This document shows, piece by piece, positions 52,713 through 60,227 of a stretch of 64,000 bases of DNA. This DNA comes from Massilia sp. BJB1822 (lineage in GTDB: Bacteria; Pseudomonadota; Gammaproteobacteria; Burkholderiales; Burkholderiaceae_D): assembly GCF_013369485.1 (NCBI RefSeq), contig NZ_JABWEB010000001.1:620001-684000 (forward strand), in the 5' to 3' direction. Every line of letters starts with the position of its first letter. Within the stretch, counting starts at the first letter, position 1. The position numbers and the translations under genes are program-made. The notes under the pieces are model-generated. The model was not told the DNA's origin and made no database searches. It saw nothing but the letters and a program-made list of their open reading frames with translations.

Positions 52713-54152
52713 ATGACTTTAAAGAATGAGGTTTTGCATGGGCTGAAGTGGATGGCCGGAGCAAAATTCGGCAGCCAGATGATTACCTGGGTGATCACGA
52801 TTTTCGTGATGCGCCTGCTGGTGCCGGCCGATTATGGCTTGATGGCGATGTCCTCGGTCTTCATTGCCTTGCTGGTGATGTTTGCCGAGGTGGGACTGGG
52901 GCCGGCGCTGGTGCAGGCGGCGGAAGTCACCACGCAGAAGCTGCGCCAGGCTTTCGGCATCTTCCTGATCGTGAACTTGGCGTTGTGCGCCTTGCTGAAC
53001 CTGGCAGCGCCGGCCATCGCCGAATTCTATTCCGAGCCGCGGCTGGTGCCGCTGGTGCGCGTGCTGTCCCTGCAATTCCTGCTGACGCCCCTGGCCATCG
53101 TCTCCGAGGTGCAGTTGCAGCGGGCCCTCGACTTCAAGAAGCGCTCCATCGTCGATCTGACGACGGCGGTGATCACCAGCCTGGTGACGCTGACCCTGGC
53201 GCTGATGGGGCATGGCGTCTGGTCGCTGGCGCTGGGCCAGGTGGCTGCCGCCATCTGGCGCACGGCGCTGGTGAATATCGTTTCGCCGTTCCCGCATTGG
53301 CCGCTGTTTTCGTGGACCGGCATGCGCGATCTGATGACGTTCGGCGGCAAGGTGACGACCTCGCGCTTCCTGTGGTTCTTTTTCAGCCAGGTCGATATCG
53401 TCATCGTCGGCCGCATGCTGGGCGGGCAGGTACTGGGCCTGTATGCGGTGGCCATGCACCTGGCCAGCATGCCGACCCAGCGCGTTTCGGCCATCCTGAA
53501 CCAGGTGGCCTTCCCGGCGTTTGCCCGGTTCCAGCATGACCGCGAAGCCATCGTGCGCCAGCTGCTCAAGGCTTTTGAGCTGGTCAGCCTGATCGCCTTC
53601 CCGGTGCTGTGGGGCATGGCGGCCACCGCCAGCGACATCATCCTGGTCTTCCTCGGCGACCATTGGGAGGAGGCGGTCTTCCCGCTGCAGGTGCTGGCCC
53701 TGATCATGCCTTTCCGCACCGTGGTGCAGTTCATGCCGACGGTGACGGACGCCGTCGGCCATCCCGGCGTTTCGCTGCAGAACGGCATCGTCGGCTGCAC
53801 CCTGATGCCGCTTGCCTTCTATGCCGGCACCCATTGGGGCATCACGGGCGTAGCCCTGGCCTGGGCCATCATGTATCCTGTGGTCTTGTTGATCAATCTG
53901 CGCCGTATGGTGGCGGTGATCGGCCTCACTGTCGGCCACGTGGTGCAGCGCATGATGCCTGCCATGATTTCGGCTGGCGTGATGTTTGCTGCGGTAACTG
54001 CTGTGCAGTATGCGCTGCGCGGCTATGCGGACCGCAAGCTGGCTTTGGCCGTGGAAGTATCGGCCGGCGCCCTGGTCTATTTGCTGTGCAGCTGGACGGT
54101 TAACCGCGCCACGCTGATGGATGTGTGGCGCCTGGTCAGAAGGAAAGGATAG
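52713..54152 (+). CDS. Wzx-type flippase (lipopolysaccharide biosynthesis protein)
   Basis: 479 residues with 12-14 predicted transmembrane helices; MOP-superfamily pattern including LHGLKWMAGAKFGSQMITWV, RLLVPADYGLMAMSSVFI, LQRALDFKKRSIVDL and GRMLGGQVLGLYAVAMHLAS. It would flip the undecaprenyl-linked EPS repeat to the periplasm. Placed after the deacetylase (10-bp gap, SD AAAGAGAG). Together with the ligase/polymerase and chain-length gene it makes a Wzx/Wzy-dependent pathway. Confidence 0.88.
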   Translation: MTLKNEVLHGLKWMAGAKFGSQMITWVITIFVMRLLVPADYGLMAMSSVFIALLVMFAEVGLGPALVQAAEVTTQKLRQAFGIFLIVNLALCALLNLAAPAIAEFYSEPRLVPLVRVLSLQFLLTPLAIVSEVQLQRALDFKKRSIVDLTTAVITSLVTLTLALMGHGVWSLALGQVAAAIWRTALVNIVSPFPHWPLFSWTGMRDLMTFGGKVTTSRFLWFFFSQVDIVIVGRMLGGQVLGLYAVAMHLASMPTQRVSAILNQVAFPAFARFQHDREAIVRQLLKAFELVSLIAFPVLWGMAATASDIILVFLGDHWEEAVFPLQVLALIMPFRTVVQFMPTVTDAVGHPGVSLQNGIVGCTLMPLAFYAGTHWGITGVALAWAIMYPVVLLINLRRMVAVIGLTVGHVVQRMMPAMISAGVMFAAVTAVQYALRGYADRKLALAVEVSAGALVYLLCSWTVNRATLMDVWRLVRRKG

Positions 54153-54159
54153 GCCTGCC

Positions 54160-55923
54160 ATGACGATACTTGCGGGTGCCTTCAGTACGAAGCCCGGCAA
54201 GGCCCTGCCGGATGAGCTGCGCAACGCCCTGCGCCGCCATATCTCGCGCCAGCCTTTCGAGGCCGTGGCCGAACTGGGCGACGCCTTCTGCCATGTCGCC
54301 AAAGTTGACATTGGCGCTTTCGGCGCACCGGCCATGCAGGCCGATGTCGCCGGCAACCTGACCGCGCTGGCGGGCGAAGCCCTGCTGCGCGAAGGCGACA
54401 ACGATCCCGCCTGGAACCGCACCCGCGACACTGCTGCGCTGCATTCTGGTTTTGCACAGAGTTGTGCCGCAGGCGAGCTTGCGCTGGCGCAAAGCCAGGG
54501 CAGTTTCTGCGGCCTGCACTACAGCGCCGCGCGCGGCGAGCTGCTGCTCTTCGTGGACCGCATCGGCGCCCGCCCCCTGTATCTGTGGCAGGGCGAGGAT
54601 TATGCCGTCTTCGCCAGCGCGCTGCGCATTCTGGAAGCGTTGCCCCAGGTGCGCAAGGAAATGGACGTGCGCGGCGTGACCGAGATCGCGGCCTTCGGCT
54701 ATGCCCTGGGCGAACGCACCGCCTATGCCGGCATCCGCATGCTGCGCTCGGGCGAGATCGCGCGCTTGGCCGATGGCGCAGCCACTTTCTCCGTCTATGC
54801 GCGCTGGGATGAAGCCGAAGCCCCGCTGCCGCAGGAACAGGCCGTGCAGCGTTCCTACGATGCCTTTATCGGCGCGCTGCGCCGCCGCCAGCGTGGCGCG
54901 TCCATGGCGGCCGCCTTCCTCAGCGGCGGCCTGGATTCGCGCGCCATTGTCGGCGGCCTGCATGCCATCGGCGCCGCCGTCTACACCTTCAATCTTGCGC
55001 CGGACGGCAAGCAGGACCAGGTCTTCGCCAAGCTGATGGCCGAGCACCTTGGCACGCGCCATGTGCAACTGGTGCAGCAAGGCAGCGATGCCGGCCGTGG
55101 CTACCACAAGCCGGAGCTGAAGGAATGGATGCGCCATGAATTCGGCCCGCTGGCCAGCGACCGTCCGCGCCTGCTATGGTCGGGCGACGGCGGCAGCGTC
55201 TCGCTGGGCCATGTGTATATGGACCGCGAACTGGTGGCCGCCATGCAGCGCGGCGCGCCGGCCGAAGCCTTGGCACGCTTCAACAAAGGCCTGCCTTCGC
55301 GCATCATCCCGGCCGCCATGCGTGAAACCCTGCAAGGCTTGCCGCTGCAAGGCGCGCTGGAGGAACTGGACGCCATCCAGGGCGAGGACCGGGGCCGCGC
55401 CTTCCACCTCTTCCTGATGTTCAATGACCAGCGCCGCCATCTGGCCCAACATTTCGAAGAGATCGACCGCGAGCGCATGGAATTCCAGCTGCCCTTCCTC
55501 GACGCCGGTTTCCTGGAGACCGTGCTGCGCCAGCCGGTGGAGGCCTTCCTCGAACACCGCTTCTATATGGATTGGCTGGCACGCTTCCCGAATGGACTGG
55601 ATACCATTCCATGGCAAGCCTATCCCGGCCATGTGCCGTGCGAGCTGCCCATGCCTACCGGCCTGAAATACCAGTGGCACGATTACTTCGACCCGTCCGT
55701 GTTGCGCCAGATGCGCCGCCACGCCGCCGACAAGGGCCGCCAGCTGCTCTCCAGCCAGCGCTTCCCCGAGCACCTGATCAGCCGCCGCATGCTGAACGCC
55801 GCCGTCTGGCTCACGCGCCTGGGCTGGCGCGATTGCGCCTATCTGATCAACACCGCCTCCACCTTCCACAAATACTGGTCGGCCTGCGAGGCGGCACGCG
55901 CGCCCGAACGTTTGAGCCGATGA
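54160..55923 (+). CDS. Asparagine-synthase-like protein with degenerate glutaminase domain
   Basis: 587 residues from ATG 54160 (SD AGGAAAGGA). Domain order is that of Asn synthase: a glutaminase-like N-terminal half and a synthetase half with PP-loop AFLSGGLDSRAIVGG and SGDGGSVSLGH. The N-terminus reads MTILAGAFS, so Thr replaces the nucleophile Cys2 and the glutaminase should be dead. The protein may use free ammonia or another nucleophile, or form a different amide or beta-lactam-like bond. It is translationally coupled to a ferredoxin (4-bp overlap). An upstream in-frame ATG (54121) gives MCGAW by chance, inside the flippase gene; it is rejected. Confidence 0.8.
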   Translation: MTILAGAFSTKPGKALPDELRNALRRHISRQPFEAVAELGDAFCHVAKVDIGAFGAPAMQADVAGNLTALAGEALLREGDNDPAWNRTRDTAALHSGFAQSCAAGELALAQSQGSFCGLHYSAARGELLLFVDRIGARPLYLWQGEDYAVFASALRILEALPQVRKEMDVRGVTEIAAFGYALGERTAYAGIRMLRSGEIARLADGAATFSVYARWDEAEAPLPQEQAVQRSYDAFIGALRRRQRGASMAAAFLSGGLDSRAIVGGLHAIGAAVYTFNLAPDGKQDQVFAKLMAEHLGTRHVQLVQQGSDAGRGYHKPELKEWMRHEFGPLASDRPRLLWSGDGGSVSLGHVYMDRELVAAMQRGAPAEALARFNKGLPSRIIPAAMRETLQGLPLQGALEELDAIQGEDRGRAFHLFLMFNDQRRHLAQHFEEIDRERMEFQLPFLDAGFLETVLRQPVEAFLEHRFYMDWLARFPNGLDTIPWQAYPGHVPCELPMPTGLKYQWHDYFDPSVLRQMRRHAADKGRQLLSSQRFPEHLISRRMLNAAVWLTRLGWRDCAYLINTASTFHKYWSACEAARAPERLSR

Positions 55924-56195
55924 AGATCCGCGTCGAGCCGCAAGGCTGGGAATTCGAGGCAGGGGAGGGGCGCACCGTGCTGGCGGCGGCCGAACAGGCG
56001 GGCATCCGCCTGCCCAGCTCCTGCCGCAACGGCACTTGCCGCACCTGTTTTTGCCACGCCAGCGGCAGCGTGCATTATCTGGTCGAATGGCCGGGACTGA
56101 GCCTGGACGAAAAGCGCGAAGGCTTCATCCTGCCCTGCGTCGCCGTGGCGGACAGCGATCTGGTGATCTCGGTGCCGGCCGCGCGCCAGGCCTGA
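55920..56195 (+). CDS. 2Fe-2S ferredoxin (plant type)
   Basis: 91 residues. Cysteine ligands Cys35, Cys40, Cys43 and Cys73 in LPSSCRNGTCRTC and FILPCVAVA form the plant-type [2Fe-2S] pattern; Cys45 is extra. The body matches small beta-grasp ferredoxins. ATG 55920 overlaps the Asn-synthase-like stop (ATGA), so the ferredoxin is the last gene of the XrtA operon. No obvious oxygenase or reductase partner is in the window. A longer frame upstream is only the reading frame inside the neighbouring gene. Confidence 0.87.
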   Translation: MKIRVEPQGWEFEAGEGRTVLAAAEQAGIRLPSSCRNGTCRTCFCHASGSVHYLVEWPGLSLDEKREGFILPCVAVADSDLVISVPAARQA

Positions 56196-56196
56196 A

Positions 56197-56514
56197 TCAG
56201 TCGTCCTCGGGCCGGCTGCGGCGCAGGCGCATCAGCAGCGCCTCGGTCTGTTCGTTCAGCGGCAGGCCGTGGCGGCGCAGCAATTGCACATGCAGCACCA
56301 GGTTTTCCAGCACCAGCTTGGCCGCCACCGCCAGCAAGGTCAGACGGCGGTCTTCCTCGGTGAACTTGTCCATCGCATCGGCCATCTCGCATAGATGGCT
56401 GGCGACCAGGCCGCGCAGCTCTTTTTCGTCAAAAGGCAGGTCGGCAAAATCAATCGGGTCTTCCTGTTCGACTTCCTGCATCAGCAACTCTAATTCCAGC
56501 TGGGTAATCGACAT
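56197..56514 (-). CDS. Small conserved-looking helical protein, function unknown
   Basis: 105 residues from ATG 56514 (SD GGAG six bases upstream). Acidic N-terminal half (ELELLMQEVEQEDPIDFADL), helical core (RGLVASHLCEMADAMDKFTE, LTLLAVAAKLVLENLVLHV) and basic end RLRRSRPEDD. No known domain recognised, no signal peptide. The frame opens 16 codons earlier with less support. Its stop is 1 bp past the ferredoxin stop (convergent). It is divergent to the ThiS-like gene. Confidence 0.6.
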   Translation of the reverse strand: MSITQLELELLMQEVEQEDPIDFADLPFDEKELRGLVASHLCEMADAMDKFTEEDRRLTLLAVAAKLVLENLVLHVQLLRRHGLPLNEQTEALLMRLRRSRPEDD

Positions 56515-56598
56515 CTGTGGCTCCGGTGGTTCGCCCGCTTTTATTTTAGGCCAAAGCCGCACCGAACCGCGCTAGAATTTCCACCTTGGAGGAGAGCC

Positions 56599-56868
56599 GT
56601 GGCGCAGATCATCTTCACCCAGCAGTTGGCGCGCTTCCTGCCCGTTCCGCAATTGGAAACGCAGGCGGCGACCCTGCGCGCCGCCCTCGATGGCGCTTTC
56701 GCCGGAAATGCGCGCTTGCGCGGCTATGTGCTGGACGATCAGGGCCATTTGCGTCCCAATGTCGTCATCTTCATCGACGGCCGGCGATGCCGCGACCGCG
56801 CGCTGCTCGACGATCCCTTGCAAGCCGATTCCAGCATCTATATTTTGCAGGCACTCTCAGGAGGCTGA
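56599..56868 (+). CDS. MoaD/ThiS-family ubiquitin-like protein
   Basis: 89 residues starting with GTG 56599 (SD TTGGAGGAGA). Beta-grasp pattern with the C-terminal diglycine (ILQALSGG) needed for adenylation and sulfur or isopeptide transfer. The body has RLRGYVLDDQGHLRPNVVIF typical of ThiS/MoaD-like proteins. It is co-transcribed with the BNR-repeat gene one base downstream. An E1-like ThiF protein is encoded at 23389 but not adjacent; pairing is speculative. Confidence 0.72.
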   Translation: MAQIIFTQQLARFLPVPQLETQAATLRAALDGAFAGNARLRGYVLDDQGHLRPNVVIFIDGRRCRDRALLDDPLQADSSIYILQALSGG

Positions 56869-56869
56869 C

Positions 56870-57955
56870 ATGCCAGACCGCGCTTTCATCGCCACCCGCA
56901 AGGGATTATTCGAGCTGGCTGCCAAGGGCGGCGAGTGGGCCGTGGTCGACAAGCATTTCTACGGCGAGCCGGTGTCCATGGTGCTGCACGATGCGCGCGA
57001 CGGCGCCACCTACGCGGCCCTGAACCTGGGCCATTTCGGCTGCAAGCTGCACCGGCGCGATGCCGGCGGCGAGTGGCAGGAAGTGGCGGTGCCGGTCTAC
57101 CCGCCCAAGCCGGAGGACAGCACGGATAAAACCGAATGGACGCTGCGCCAAATCTGGTCGCTGGAAACGGGCGGCCCCGATCAGCCGGGCGTGCTGTGGG
57201 CGGGCACCCTGCCCGGAGGCCTGTTCCGCTCCAATGACCGCGGCGACAGCTGGCAACTGGTGGACTCCTTGTGGAATGTGGAGAACCGCAGCCAGTGGTT
57301 TGGCGGCGGCTACGACTATCCCGGCATCCATAGCATCTGCGTCGATCCGCGCAATAGCAATGCAGTGCTGGTGGGCGTGTCCTGCGCCGGCGCCTGGCTG
57401 ACCGAGGACGGCGGCGCCACCTGGTCGCTGCGCGCCAAGGGCATGCACGCCAGCTATATGCCGCCCGAACTGGCGGAGCAGGAAGACGCGCAAGACCCGC
57501 ACCGCATCGTGCGCTGCCAGGATGATCCGGACGTGCTGTGGTGCCAGCATCATTGCGGCATCTGGCACTCCACCGACAATGGCCGCAACTGGGCCGAGGT
57601 GAAAACGGCGCCGCTGTCGAGCTTCGGCTTCGCCGTGGCCGTGCATCCGCGCGACGGCAATACCGCCTGGTTTGTGCCCGGCGTGGCCGACCAGCAGCGC
57701 GTGCCGGTGGATGCGGCGCTGGCCGTCACCCGCACCAACGATGGCGGCGCCAGCTTCGCTGTGCTGCGCGGCGGTCTGCCGCAGGAACACTGTTACGACC
57801 TGGTCTACCGTCACGGCTTGGTCGTGGCCGACGATGGCAAGACGCTGCTGATGGCATCGACCACGGGCGGGGTCTGGCTCTCGGCCAACGGAGGCGACTA
57901 CTGGCAGACCATCTCGCTCAATCTGCCGCCGGTGTATGCGGTGCGCTTTGCTTAA
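56870..57955 (+). CDS. BNR/sialidase-like beta-propeller protein
   Basis: 361 residues with repeated Asp-box-like motifs (e.g. SNDRGDSWQLV, TEDGGATWSLR, STDNGRNWAEV, TNDGGASFAVL), marking a sialidase- or VPS10-type beta-propeller of the BNR/YCF48 class. No signal peptide, so cytoplasmic unless exported otherwise. The start is fixed by MPDRAFIATRKGLFEL after GGAGG. Functions of this group are poorly known; the small ThiS-like partner is encoded just before. Catalytic residues of true sialidases are not evident. Confidence 0.75.
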   Translation: MPDRAFIATRKGLFELAAKGGEWAVVDKHFYGEPVSMVLHDARDGATYAALNLGHFGCKLHRRDAGGEWQEVAVPVYPPKPEDSTDKTEWTLRQIWSLETGGPDQPGVLWAGTLPGGLFRSNDRGDSWQLVDSLWNVENRSQWFGGGYDYPGIHSICVDPRNSNAVLVGVSCAGAWLTEDGGATWSLRAKGMHASYMPPELAEQEDAQDPHRIVRCQDDPDVLWCQHHCGIWHSTDNGRNWAEVKTAPLSSFGFAVAVHPRDGNTAWFVPGVADQQRVPVDAALAVTRTNDGGASFAVLRGGLPQEHCYDLVYRHGLVVADDGKTLLMASTTGGVWLSANGGDYWQTISLNLPPVYAVRFA

Positions 57956-57961
57956 CGCTGC

Positions 57962-58567
57962 TTAGCGGCCGAAGTAGGACAGGAACATATCGACCGCCGT
58001 TTCAATGACGGCCTGCTGGCGCTCGGCGTCCAGCGGCGGCTGGCCCATCGCCACTTGCGGCCAGAAGGCGAAGGCTTTCAACTGGCCTTGCAGCAGATGG
58101 GAGATGAAGGCCGGGTCGCCCTCCTTCAACTGGCCGTCCTGCTGGGCGGCGCGGATAAAGCCCGTCACGCCTTCTTCCTTGTCGGCCAGGCGCTCCACCA
58201 TCTCTCTCGCGCGCTGCGGACGGTGGATCGCTTCGGCGATGGCCACGCGCGCCACGTCGAGGAAATACTCGTCCTGCAGCAGCAGCATTTTTTGCTGCAT
58301 CAATTCCAGCAGCTGCGCGCGCAGCGGCACGCCGGGACGGTAGGCGAGGGCGTCGAGCGGGGCGCTGCAATTCCACAGCTCCTGCAGGATTTCCGCGAAC
58401 AGCTCCTCCTTGGCCGGAAAGTGGTTGTACACGGTGCGCTTCGACACGCCGGCCGTGGCGGCGATCTTGTCCATGCTGGTGGCGTCGAAACCATGCTGGC
58501 GGAATTCCGCGATGGCGGCCTGCACGATGGCGGCGCGTTTGCGGTCGGTAAGGCGTTCGGTAGTCAT
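57962..58567 (-). CDS. TetR/AcrR family regulator
   Basis: 201 residues: N-terminal helix-turn-helix (AAIVQAAIAEFRQHGFDATS then AATAGVSKRTVYNHFPAKEE) and a helical ligand-binding C-terminal domain. Divergent from the metallo-hydrolase at 58648; the 80-bp spacer holds a palindrome that is its probable operator. It would repress the hydrolase and itself until a ligand is bound. Confidence 0.9.
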   Translation of the reverse strand: MTTERLTDRKRAAIVQAAIAEFRQHGFDATSMDKIAATAGVSKRTVYNHFPAKEELFAEILQELWNCSAPLDALAYRPGVPLRAQLLELMQQKMLLLQDEYFLDVARVAIAEAIHRPQRAREMVERLADKEEGVTGFIRAAQQDGQLKEGDPAFISHLLQGQLKAFAFWPQVAMGQPPLDAERQQAVIETAVDMFLSYFGR

Positions 58568-58610
58568 GCCCGAATTTTACACCGGGTAGTTTACTTTTCT
58601 CAAAATTGGA

Positions 58611-58628
58611 ACTACACTGTGTAGTGTA
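58611..58628. promoter_or_regulatory. Probable TetR-type operator
   Basis: ACTACACTGTGTAGT (58611-58625) is a perfect palindrome around a central T, and TACACTGTGTAGTGTA (58613-58628) is an overlapping dyad. It sits between the divergent tetR and metallo-hydrolase genes. Which dyad is used cannot be told. Confidence 0.7.
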
Positions 58629-58647
58629 CATTTTGGGATTTACCCCG

Positions 58648-59715
58648 ATGAAACGTCTGATCTTGCTTTTGGGAGTGCTACTGATTATGGCTTACACCAC
58701 CACGCTGACCGGCAACACCGCCAACTACACCGACTCGCCGCAGCAAAAAGAGGGCAAATTCCGCAACCCGGTCGCAATGAACCAGATGGGATTGCGCAAA
58801 GCCCTCGGCATCTGGTGGAAATTCGCCTTCGACAAGCCGGCCGGCACCGTACCGACCCAAGCCATCCCCGTGCAGACCATCAGCCGCGCCCAATTGCTGG
58901 CCGCGCCCGACAACAGCCTCTACCGCCTGGGCCACTCCACCGTGCTGCTCAAGCTGCATGGCCAGTTCTGGCTGACCGATCCCGTCTTCTCCGAACGCGC
59001 CTCGCCCGTGCAATGGGCCGGCCCGGCGCGCTTCCATGCGCCGCCGATCAACATCGAAGAACTGCCGCCGATCCGCGGCGTCATCCTCTCGCATGACCAT
59101 TACGACCACCTCGACTACGCCGCCATCCAGCAACTGGCCGACAAGGTTGAAGTCTTCCTGACGCCGCTTGGCGTGGGCGACCGCCTGATCGGCTGGGGCG
59201 TGCCCGCCGCCAAAGTCCGCCAGCTCGACTGGTGGCAAACGACGACCGTGGACGGCCTGCGTCTGAGCGCCACCCCGGCCCAGCACTTCTCCGGCCGCAC
59301 CCCCTTCGACGGTAACAAGACGCTGTGGGCCTCCTGGGTCATCGATAGCGGCGACTTGCGCATCTTCTTCAGCGGCGACAGCGGCTACTTCAAAGGTTTC
59401 AAAGAGATCGGCGACAAGCACGGCCCCTTCGACCTCACCCTGCTCGAAACCGGCGCGTATGATCCCCAATGGCCCGACGTCCACATGCAGCCCGAAGAAA
59501 CCCTGCAAGCGCACAAGGATTTGCGCGGCAAAGTTCTGCTGCCCATCCACAACGGCACCTTTGACCTCGCCCTGCACGCCTGGGACGACCCCTTCCAGCG
59601 CATCGCCGCCTTAGCAGCCGAGCACGGCCAAACTCTGGCCACCCCCGAAATCGGCCAGATGCTCAATATTAGCGGTCCGGAACCCACCGGCGCGTGGTGG
59701 GCTGCAGCGAAGTAA
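58648..59715 (+). CDS. MBL-fold metallo-hydrolase (NAPE-PLD/UlaG-like), secreted or membrane-anchored
   Basis: 355 residues from ATG 58648: a hydrophobic N-terminus (MKRLILLLGVLLIMAYTTTL) acting as signal or anchor, then a metallo-beta-lactamase fold with SHDHYDHLDY (HxHxDH), FSGDSGYF, GAYDPQWPDVHMQPEE and the late PIHNGTFDLA His. This branch includes N-acyl-phosphatidylethanolamine phospholipase D-like and lactonase-like hydrolases acting on lipids or lactones. Controlled by the divergent TetR regulator. Substrate unknown. Confidence 0.83.
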   Translation: MKRLILLLGVLLIMAYTTTLTGNTANYTDSPQQKEGKFRNPVAMNQMGLRKALGIWWKFAFDKPAGTVPTQAIPVQTISRAQLLAAPDNSLYRLGHSTVLLKLHGQFWLTDPVFSERASPVQWAGPARFHAPPINIEELPPIRGVILSHDHYDHLDYAAIQQLADKVEVFLTPLGVGDRLIGWGVPAAKVRQLDWWQTTTVDGLRLSATPAQHFSGRTPFDGNKTLWASWVIDSGDLRIFFSGDSGYFKGFKEIGDKHGPFDLTLLETGAYDPQWPDVHMQPEETLQAHKDLRGKVLLPIHNGTFDLALHAWDDPFQRIAALAAEHGQTLATPEIGQMLNISGPEPTGAWWAAAK

Positions 59716-59753
59716 GTATCCACTTGCGTTGCAATAGGCAAAAACGCCTTTGT

Positions 59754-60086
59754 TTAAGCGACGATGTTGATGAGGCGGCCAATGGTTTGGCCTTGGGCGT
59801 TGAGCTGGGTGGACTGTGGCAGCAGATTCTGCGGGATGGGCTTTTCGATGGCGCGGTCGAGACGGGGCGCGCTCAGCGTCGGCGTGGCGGCGGCTTGGGC
59901 TTGCAGGCTTTCGGTTTGCGTGCGGCCCAGGGTTTCGCGGTCGCGGGTGAGCTGGTTGCGGCTATCGTCGAGGCGGTCTTCGTCTTGGTCGACGCGTGTC
60001 TGGTCTTGCTGAACTTTTCGTTCGGCAACGGCGACGGCACTCTTCAATGTGTTGACGGAAGTTATTGAAACCACAATTTCACCCAT
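59754..60086 (-). CDS. Small coiled-coil protein, function unknown
   Basis: 110 residues with a strong heptad-rich charged stretch (about 20-55: VAVAERKVQQDQTRVDQDED then LTRDRETLGRTQTESLQAQA) and a Pro/Gln-rich end containing IGRLINIVA. No signal peptide or known domain. Alone on the minus strand between the metallo-hydrolase and the TonB receptor gene. Reading-frame quality and length make it a likely gene, but nothing indicates its role. Confidence 0.55.
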   Translation of the reverse strand: MGEIVVSITSVNTLKSAVAVAERKVQQDQTRVDQDEDRLDDSRNQLTRDRETLGRTQTESLQAQAAATPTLSAPRLDRAIEKPIPQNLLPQSTQLNAQGQTIGRLINIVA

Positions 60087-60154
60087 TTAGACACCATCTC
60101 TAGAGTAGGCGAATTTTGCTGAAATTTCCAGCAGTTTGCGTATTCTTTTGCCAA

Positions 60155-60194
60155 TAAAAATGGGGGTGAATGGCCTTGGATTCCATCCCCCCCC
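60155..60194 (-). terminator. Probable terminator of the TonB receptor gene
   Basis: On the minus strand a GGGGG...GAAT / ATTC.CCCCC imperfect hairpin (60162-60194) is followed by ATTTTTATT (60155-60161). It lies about 35 bp after the receptor's stop. The stem has an internal loop, so strength is moderate. Confidence 0.45.
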
Positions 60195-60227
60195 AAGTAC
60201 TGCAGAGGGACTTTTACTTCTTGGAGT

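Noticed and set aside
54121-54159. In-frame ATG giving MCGAW, which would restore an N-terminal Cys to the degenerate Asn-synthase-like protein
   Set aside because: It lies inside the flippase gene, lacks a ribosome site, and the Cys would be 12 residues too far from the aligned core (LAGAFS). Coincidental.
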